Assembly (NCBI RefSeq): GCF_001548475.1
Contig: NZ_LRUJ01000039.1
Span: forward strand, 1 to 48,961
Reading direction: 5' to 3'
From: Bordetella hinzii LMG 13501
GTDB lineage: Bacteria > Pseudomonadota > Gammaproteobacteria > Burkholderiales > Burkholderiaceae_B
Length of the DNA: 48,961 bases
Below, in pieces: positions 43,789 to 48,961 of this stretch; the stretch's first letter is position 1; the number at the start of each line of letters is the position of its first letter. Under the pieces are notes generated by a model. The model was not told where the DNA came from and ran no database searches. It saw only the letters and a list, made by a program, of their open reading frames with translations. Position numbers and translations under genes: made by a program.

Positions 43789-44679
43789 ATGAGCAGTATT
43801 GCATTCATCGGTCTGGGCAATATGGGCGCCCCGATGGCGCTGAACCTGGTCAAGGCGGGTCATGAGGTGGTCGTGTTCGACCTGGTCGCCGAGGCCGTCG
43901 CGCGGCTGACCGACGCCGGCGCCCGCGCCGCGGCCAGCGCCGAGGCGGCGGTCCAGGGCGTCGATATCGTGATCACCATGCTGCCGGCCAGCAAGCATGT
44001 CGAAGGCCTCTACCTGGAGCAGAACCTGCTGGGCAGGATCCCGGCCGGCGCGCTGGTCATCGATTGCAGCACCATCGCGCCGGATGCGGCCCGCAAGGTG
44101 GCCGCCGCGGCCCAGGCGCGAGGCCTCGAAATGATCGATGCGCCGGTGTCGGGCGGCACCGGCGGCGCGGCGGCCGGCACGCTGACCTTCATTGTCGGGG
44201 GCGCGTCCGCCGCCCTGGAGCGCGCGCGTCCGGTGCTCGAGAAGATGGGCAAGAATATCTTCCACGCCGGGGAAGCGGGAGCGGGGCAGGTCGCCAAGAT
44301 CTGCAACAACATGCTGTTGGGCATCCTGATGGCGGGCACCTCGGAGGCGCTGGCCCTGGGCGTGGCCAATGGCCTGGATCCCAAGGTGCTGTCGGACATC
44401 ATCGCCAAGAGCTCGGGACGCAATTGGGCGACCGAGCTCTACAACCCCTGGCCAGGCGTGATGGCGCATGCGCCCGCGTCCAAGGGCTATGCCGGCGGCT
44501 TCGGCGTGGACCTGATGCTCAAGGACCTGGGGCTGGCCGCCGAATCGGCCCTGGCCTCGCGCTCGTCCATTCCCCTGGGCGAGCTGGCGCGCAATCTGTA
44601 CAGTCTGCACAGCAATGGCGGCAGCGGCCGGCTGGATTTCTCCAGCATCGTCAATCTCTATGCCAGCGATCGCGATTGA
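43789..44679 (+). CDS. mmsB: 3-hydroxyisobutyrate dehydrogenase
   Basis: 296 residues. The NAD-binding start is IAFIGLGNMGAPMALNLVKA (residues 4-23), the substrate loop is DAPVSGGTGGAAAGTL and the catalytic lysine is K170 in GAGQVAKICNNMLLG. It oxidises 3-hydroxyisobutyrate to methylmalonate semialdehyde. AGGAGACAGGC precedes the ATG. It closes the three-gene operon; mmsA, which would act next, is not in the window. Related tartronate semialdehyde reductases share these motifs, but the neighbours favour MmsB. Confidence 0.95.
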   Translation: MSSIAFIGLGNMGAPMALNLVKAGHEVVVFDLVAEAVARLTDAGARAAASAEAAVQGVDIVITMLPASKHVEGLYLEQNLLGRIPAGALVIDCSTIAPDAARKVAAAAQARGLEMIDAPVSGGTGGAAAGTLTFIVGGASAALERARPVLEKMGKNIFHAGEAGAGQVAKICNNMLLGILMAGTSEALALGVANGLDPKVLSDIIAKSSGRNWATELYNPWPGVMAHAPASKGYAGGFGVDLMLKDLGLAAESALASRSSIPLGELARNLYSLHSNGGSGRLDFSSIVNLYASDRD

Positions 44680-44708
44680 GGCCGTGTCAACCGTCCGTCC
44701 CCGCCTTT

Positions 44709-44737
44709 TGCCATGAGCCGCGCGGCGGCTCATGGCA
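44709..44737. other. Perfect 13-bp hairpin after mmsB
   Basis: TGCCATGAGCCGC and GCGGCTCATGGCA around a GCG loop, 30 bases after the mmsB stop. The T-run on the plus strand lies before, not after, the stem, so it is not a standard terminator. Confidence 0.65.
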
Positions 44738-44848
44738 TGCCTCGGCGTTTGACACCTAGACGAATTCGCATTCACGACTTGCGGCAGCCCCTCTTATGCA
44801 GGCGGGGCTGGCGGCCTATACTCGCCTTGCCTTGTGCCAGGAGTCCGC

Positions 44849-45538
44849 ATGCCCGCCGCAGAACACCACCGTATTTTCCGCGCCAATTGGCTGCGTGCCG
44901 CCGTGCTGGGGGCCAACGACGGCATCGTATCCACGGCCAGCCTGATCACCGGCGTGGCCGCCGCGCAGGCCACGCACGAAATCATCCTGACTTCGGGCAT
45001 CGCCGCGCTGGTCGCGGGCGCCTTGTCGATGGCGGCCGGCGAGTATGTCTCGGTGCATTCGCAGGCCGATATCGAGGCGGCTGATCTGCGCATCGAGCAG
45101 CGGTCCTTGAAGGTCAATTCGGCGCAGGAGCTGCAGGAGCTCACCAGCATTTATATCAAGCGCGGCGTGGAGCCGGCCGTGGCGCTGACCGTGGCCGAGC
45201 AGCTGACCCGCCACAACGCGCTGGATGCGCATGCGCGCGACGAGCTGGGGATTTCGATCTATAACCGCGCGCGCCCCGTGCAGGCCGCCCTGGCCTCGGC
45301 GGGTTCGTTCGCCAGCGGCGCGGCCTTGCCGCTGCTGGTGTCGATGATCGCGCCCCTGGACACGCTGATCGTGACGGTCACCGCGGCCTCGGTCGCGGGC
45401 CTGGGCATCCTGGGCGCCATTGCCGCGCGCGCCGGCGGCGCGCCCATGGGCCGCGCCGCCTTGCGGGTGACGGTGCTGGGCGCCGCCGCCATGGCGCTGA
45501 CCGCCGGCGTGGGCGCCCTGTTCAACGTGTCCGTCTGA
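44849..45538 (+). CDS. VIT1/CCC1 family membrane transporter
   Basis: 229 residues from the ATG at 44849 (AGGAG five bases before). The first helix carries the family signature RAAVLGANDGIVSTASLITG, and the second SMAAGEYVSVHSQADIE contains the conserved G-E-Y-x-S-x-x-S-Q. Five transmembrane segments are predicted, with a charged helical domain at about residues 75-140 that binds metal in relatives (DIEAADLRIEQRSL). Plant and yeast members carry iron or manganese into vacuoles; bacterial members probably export Fe2+ or Mn2+. It is a lone gene with a 4-base gap to the convergent ygfZ. Confidence 0.9.
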   Translation: MPAAEHHRIFRANWLRAAVLGANDGIVSTASLITGVAAAQATHEIILTSGIAALVAGALSMAAGEYVSVHSQADIEAADLRIEQRSLKVNSAQELQELTSIYIKRGVEPAVALTVAEQLTRHNALDAHARDELGISIYNRARPVQAALASAGSFASGAALPLLVSMIAPLDTLIVTVTAASVAGLGILGAIAARAGGAPMGRAALRVTVLGAAAMALTAGVGALFNVSV

Positions 45539-45542
45539 GCGC

Positions 45543-46514
45543 TTATTCCTGGATGGCGTAGGGCAGCTCGGCCAGGGTGATGGCCGGGCCGTCCGGCGCG
45601 CCCAGGCGCAGCTGCCCCGCGGGCAGGGCGGCCAGGGTGGTCTCGAACAGCAGGCTGGCGGCGTCGCCGGCGCGCGCGGCATCGATGACGCGGCCTACCG
45701 GTTCGCCGGGGTCGGCGGCATCGTAGACATCGAGGCCGGGCGCCGGCACCGGCAGCGCGGCCGTACCGTAGGCCATGCGGCGCTTGACCGTGCCGCGGTA
45801 ATGGCTGCGGGCCACGACTTCCTGGCCCGGGTAGCAGCCCTTGGTGAAGCTGACGCCGCCTATCAGTTCGAGATTGACCGTCTGCGGAATGAAGAGGTCT
45901 TGTGTCGCCGCGGCGATCCAGGGCAGGCCCGCGGCCAGGTCGGCGGCGCGCCAGCTGTCTTCGTCGTCCTTGCCCAGCAGGGCCGCCAGCGCGGCGCCAT
46001 GGCCGTGGATCTGCGCGGCATCGGCCACCCACCACCAGCGCAGGCTGGCGCCGGGCGCCGCGATCCAGGTGCCGCTGGGCAGGTCGGCGCGCGTCCAGGC
46101 CGTGGTGGGCAGGGCGCCGCCGGCGGCCTGCGACAGGGCGTCGAGCTGCGCGGGGCTGGCGGTCACGCCGGCCACGGCGCGGTCGGCCAGGCCGATCTTG
46201 ACCTTGGCGCGCAACACGAACATCGACAGGCGCTTGACCAGCGCCTCGGCCAAGTCGGCGCGCACCAGGGCCTCGACGGATTCGGCGCCGGCGCGCCACA
46301 TGACCAGCGTGGCCAGCAGCCGGCCCTTGGCGGTGCAATAGCCCGCCAGCCGGGCGCCCTCGGGCGGCAGCCCGTTGACGTCCTGGGTCAATTGGCCGTG
46401 CAGAAAGCCGAGGGCATCGGGGCCGGCGGCAGTGAGGACACGCAGCCCGGACAGCGGGGCAAAGCGCGGCGAACCTTCGGGGCGGGAGATGATCGAATCG
46501 GTCAGTGGGTGCAT
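45543..46514 (-). CDS. ygfZ: Folate-binding protein YgfZ (iron-sulfur cluster repair)
   Basis: 323 residues from the ATG at 46514; the frame stays open upstream but without family sequence. The GCV-T-like fold shows GPDALGFLHGQLTQDVNGLP, ARLAGYCTAKGRLLATLVMW and the diagnostic KGCYPGQEVVARSHYRGTV. YgfZ binds tetrahydrofolate and helps to keep enzymes such as MiaB supplied with 4Fe-4S clusters. It is divergent from mltG with 131 bases between starts, as in several betaproteobacteria. Confidence 0.95.
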   Translation of the reverse strand: MHPLTDSIISRPEGSPRFAPLSGLRVLTAAGPDALGFLHGQLTQDVNGLPPEGARLAGYCTAKGRLLATLVMWRAGAESVEALVRADLAEALVKRLSMFVLRAKVKIGLADRAVAGVTASPAQLDALSQAAGGALPTTAWTRADLPSGTWIAAPGASLRWWWVADAAQIHGHGAALAALLGKDDEDSWRAADLAAGLPWIAAATQDLFIPQTVNLELIGGVSFTKGCYPGQEVVARSHYRGTVKRRMAYGTAALPVPAPGLDVYDAADPGEPVGRVIDAARAGDAASLLFETTLAALPAGQLRLGAPDGPAITLAELPYAIQE

Positions 46515-46645
46515 GACTGAGGCAGGCGTTGCGGGCGGTTGTGCAAACTCCTCATGATACCCGCGAGCAGGCGCCGGGCGCGGCAAGCCCGTGCCGGCCG
46601 CAGGGGCGGCGCGGGTCGCCACGATCCATTAAACTGCGCACTCTT

Positions 46646-47662
46646 ATGAAAAAAAGCCTTGGTTTCTATTTTCTGCTGCTGTTGCTGGCGGTGGTGCTGG
46701 CCGTCGCCGGCGCCGTGGCGGGCGCTTGGTACTGGATGAACCAGCCCCTGCGGCTGGCCGCGGACCGGGTGGATTTCGTGGTCGACCCCGGCGCCACCCC
46801 GCGCGCCATCGCGCGCGCGCTCAATGCCGCCGGCGTGCCCGTCTGGGAACCGGGTTTCGTCTGGATGGCGCGGCTATCCGAGCGCGATAAGCAGATCAAG
46901 GCGGGCGGTTATCAGGCCATCAACGGGGACAGTCCCTGGCTGCTGCTGGAGCGTCTGGCGCGCGGCGATATGTCGCAGCGCCAGATCACTTTCCTCGAGG
47001 GCTGGACCTTCCGGCAGATCCGCGCCGCGCTGCGCGAGCATCCGGACGTCAAACAGACCCTGGGCGACATCAGCGACGAGGCGCTGATGGAAAGGCTGGG
47101 CGCCGACATCAAGCAGCCCGAGGGCATGTTCTTCCCGGACACCTATATCTTCACGCCCGGCAGCACCGACTACGATATCTTGCGCCGCGCCTATGAAGAG
47201 GGCCAGCGCGTGCTGGCCGCTGCCTGGGCCAAGCGCGACCCCGACCTGCCCATGGCCACGCCCTACGAGGCGCTGATCATGGCTTCCATCATCGAGAAGG
47301 AAACCGGCCACGGGCCGGAACGCGCGCGCATCGCGGGCGTGTTCGCCAACCGTCTGCGCATCGGCATGCTGCTGCAGACGGACCCCACCGTGATCTACGG
47401 CATGGGCGAGAATTATCAAGGCCGCATCCGGCGGCGCGACCTCCAGACGGACACGCCCTGGAACACCTACACCCGGCCGGGGCTGCCGCCCACGCCCATC
47501 GCGGCGGCCGGACGGGCGGCCTTGGCCGCCGCCGTGCAGCCGGAAAAGCACAAGTTTCTGTATTTTGTCTCCCGCGGCAATGGCACGAGCGAGTTCTCGG
47601 CCAATCTGTCGGAGCACAACCGCAACGTATCCCGCTTCATCCTCGGACAAGGGCAGAATTGA
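46646..47662 (+). CDS. mltG: Endolytic murein transglycosylase MltG
   Basis: 338 residues. One N-terminal membrane helix (residues 5-30) is followed by a LysM-like segment (about 40-100) and the YceG domain: [40 protein letters not shown] with the likely catalytic Glu217, [20 protein letters not shown] and [14 protein letters not shown]. It cuts nascent glycan strands in the periplasm and ends their growth. Its stop overlaps the tmk ATG by one base (TGATG). A TAAACT hexamer 16 bases upstream is a weak -10 candidate. Confidence 0.97.
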   Translation: MKKSLGFYFLLLLLAVVLAVAGAVAGAWYWMNQPLRLAADRVDFVVDPGATPRAIARALNAAGVPVWEPGFVWMARLSERDKQIKAGGYQAINGDSPWLLLERLARGDMSQRQITFLEGWTFRQIRAALREHPDVKQTLGDISDEALMERLGADIKQPEGMFFPDTYIFTPGSTDYDILRRAYEEGQRVLAAAWAKRDPDLPMATPYEALIMASIIEKETGHGPERARIAGVFANRLRIGMLLQTDPTVIYGMGENYQGRIRRRDLQTDTPWNTYTRPGLPPTPIAAAGRAALAAAVQPEKHKFLYFVSRGNGTSEFSANLSEHNRNVSRFILGQGQN

Positions 47663-48285
47663 TGACAGGACGCTTCATCACGCTGGAAGGTGTGGACGGT
47701 GCCGGCAAGAGCACCCATACCGCCTGGCTGGTCGACACCTTGCGCCAGCGCGGCCTGGAGGTCGTGTCCACGCGCGAGCCGGGCGGCACGCCCCTGGGCG
47801 AGCGCTTGCGCGAGCTGGTGCTCAAGGAGCCCATGGGCCTGGATACCGAGACCCTGATCATGTTCGCCGCCCGCAGCGAGCATTTGCGCCAGGTGATCGC
47901 GCCGGCCCTGGCGCGCGGCGCCTGGGTGGTCTGCGACCGCTACACGGACGCGACCTATGCCTATCAAGGCGGCGGGCGCGAACTGGGCGCGGCCCGCGTG
48001 GCCGAGCTCGAGCATTGGCTGCAGCCGCCGCTGCGGCCGGACCTGACCTGGCTGTTCGATGTGCCGCTGGCCGTGGCGCGCGCGCGCATGGCCGGCGAGC
48101 GCCAGCTTGATCGTTTCGAACAGGAGGCCGAGGCCTTTTTCGAGCGCACGCGCGCGGCCTATCATGCGCGCGCGGCGGCCGAACCCGGGCGCATCCATGT
48201 CATCGACGCCAGCCAGTCCCTGGACGTGGTGCGGCGCGCGCTGCAGGATGACCTGCAGCAGTTCCTGGCGCGCAGCGCGGCATGA
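47662..48285 (+). CDS. tmk: Thymidylate kinase
   Basis: 207 residues from the ATG at 47662. The P-loop is [17 protein letters not shown], the substrate motif is [16 protein letters not shown], and [15 protein letters not shown] is the DR(Y/F) signature. The lid is [20 protein letters not shown]. It phosphorylates dTMP to dTDP. The order mltG-tmk-holB is conserved in proteobacteria; the stop overlaps the holB ATG. Confidence 0.98.
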   Translation: MTGRFITLEGVDGAGKSTHTAWLVDTLRQRGLEVVSTREPGGTPLGERLRELVLKEPMGLDTETLIMFAARSEHLRQVIAPALARGAWVVCDRYTDATYAYQGGGRELGAARVAELEHWLQPPLRPDLTWLFDVPLAVARARMAGERQLDRFEQEAEAFFERTRAAYHARAAAEPGRIHVIDASQSLDVVRRALQDDLQQFLARSAA

Positions 48286-48961
48286 GCCTGGCCGAATTCG
48301 CTCCCTGGCACCTGGAGACCGCCCGCGCCTGGCTGGGGCAGCGCGAGCGCTTTGCCCACGCCTGGCTCATCCATGGCACGGCCGGCATTGGCAAGCTGGA
48401 CTTCGCCGCGGCCGCGGCGGCCAGCCTGTTGTGCGAGGCGCCCCGGGAGGGCCTGGCCTGCGGCGCCTGCCCGGCCTGCGCTTGGGTGGCCGCGGGCAAT
48501 CATCCCGACCTGCGCCGCGTGCGGCCCGATGCGCTGGCCGCCGAAGAGGGCGCCGAGGCGGCCGAGGCGGCCGAGGATGGGGCCGAGCCGGCCGCGGGCG
48601 CCGGCGCGAAGAAGGCGCCGTCCAAGGACATCCGCATCGACCAGATCCGCGCCCTGGAGTCCTGGTTCAATACGGCCACCCACCGTGGCGGCTGGCGCGT
48701 TGCGCTGGTCTATCCGGCCCAGGCCCTGAATGCGGTATCGGCCAACGCCTTGCTCAAGGTGCTGGAGGAGCCGCCCGCCCATACGGTGTTCCTGCTGGTC
48801 GCCGACGCCCCCGACAGGCTGCTGCCGACCCTGGTGTCGCGCTGCCGGCGGCTGCCGCTGGCCGCGCCCGATGCCGCCACGGCGCGTGCCTGGCTGGCCG
48901 GGCAGGGGGTAGGGCAGGCCGAGGACTGGCTGGCCGCCGCGGGCGGCGCGCCCCTGGCCGC
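48282..48961 (+). CDS. holB: DNA polymerase III delta-prime subunit, N-terminal part (cut by window edge)
   Basis: 226 residues are visible and no stop is reached. The start overlaps tmk (ATGA). [18 protein letters not shown] is the nucleotide-fold loop, altered from a true Walker A as expected for delta-prime, which does not bind ATP. A four-Cys zinc site (C-x8-C-x2-C-x2-C) follows in [36 protein letters not shown] and [10 protein letters not shown] are clamp-loader motifs with the S-R-C sensor 1. An Ala/Glu/Gly-rich insert lies between about residues 88 and 115. It loads the sliding clamp with tau/gamma and delta. Confidence 0.95.
   Translation, partial: MSLAEFAPWHLETARAWLGQRERFAHAWLIHGTAGIGKLDFAAAAAASLLCEAPREGLACGACPACAWVAAGNHPDLRRVRPDALAAEEGAEAAEAAEDGAEPAAGAGAKKAPSKDIRIDQIRALESWFNTATHRGGWRVALVYPAQALNAVSANALLKVLEEPPAHTVFLLVADAPDRLLPTLVSRCRRLPLAAPDAATARAWLAGQGVGQAEDWLAAAGGAPLA
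48552..48578 (+). repeat. Three tandem 9-base repeats in holB
   Basis: GCCGAGGCG, GCCGAGGCG, GCCGAGGAT encode AEA-AEA-AED in the acidic insert. The copy number could vary between strains without breaking the frame. Confidence 0.65.

Overview
The window is GC-rich chromosomal DNA from a betaproteobacterium of the Alcaligenaceae, most likely Bordetella or a close relative such as Achromobacter. This rests on the gene order (folC-SPOR-cvpA-purF; rpsB-tsf-pyrH-frr-uppS-cdsA-dxr-rseP-bamA-skp-lpxD-fabZ-lpxA-lpxB-rnhB), on a Bug-type periplasmic receptor (a family greatly expanded in Bordetella), and on codon use rich in G/C at third positions. The genus is an inference. No rRNA, tRNA, insertion sequence, prophage or CRISPR array is visible, and every complete gene reads through without a frameshift.

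Layout. 1-3134 (minus): late flagellar operon flaG-fliD-fliS-fliT-(fliK-like, cut by the window edge), driven by a near-consensus sigma-28 promoter at 3230-3256. 3290-7800: an accessory catabolic cassette with an IclR regulator facing a cupin-Bug receptor-class III CoA-transferase-acyl-CoA dehydrogenase operon; a perfect TGTGAAA/TTTCACA palindrome just upstream of the operon is a good candidate IclR operator. 7953-12247: folC, a DedD-like SPOR protein, cvpA and purF, ended by a strong terminator at 12261-12290 that works in both directions. 12306-17013 (minus): map-glnD-marC-dsbB. 17014-17652: a 640-base non-coding region upstream of rpsB. 17653-33395: the long translation, envelope and lipid A cluster from rpsB to rnhB, plus a SPOUT RNA methyltransferase. 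33467-37226: a small lipoprotein and the divergent ppsR/ppsA pair. 37393-39971: NfeD-like protein, stomatin/QmcA and a GGEEF diguanylate cyclase. 39981-41252: smpB, divergent from ratA-rnfH. 41419-44679: a valine-type catabolic operon (acyl-CoA dehydrogenase, 3-hydroxyisobutyryl-CoA hydrolase-like, 3-hydroxyisobutyrate dehydrogenase) behind an ACGT-repeat operator-like site. 44849-48961: VIT-family membrane protein, ygfZ, then mltG-tmk-holB (holB cut by the edge).

How they work together. The central cluster couples translation factors (S2, EF-Ts, RRF), UMP kinase, isoprenoid and phospholipid precursor enzymes (Dxr, UppS, CdsA), outer-membrane protein assembly (RseP, BamA, Skp) and the first steps of lipid A synthesis (LpxD, FabZ, LpxA, LpxB). 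Many genes overlap by ATGA-type junctions, indicating translational coupling, and several gaps hold perfect hairpins without a U-tract.

I found no clearly new multigene system. The points most worth a second look are the IclR/cupin/Bug/CaiB/acyl-CoA dehydrogenase cassette with its operator and relocated catalytic glutamate, the ACGT-repeat site before the valine operon, the 11-bp inverted repeat in the ppsA leader, the 640-base rpsB leader, and the recurrent intercistronic hairpins.
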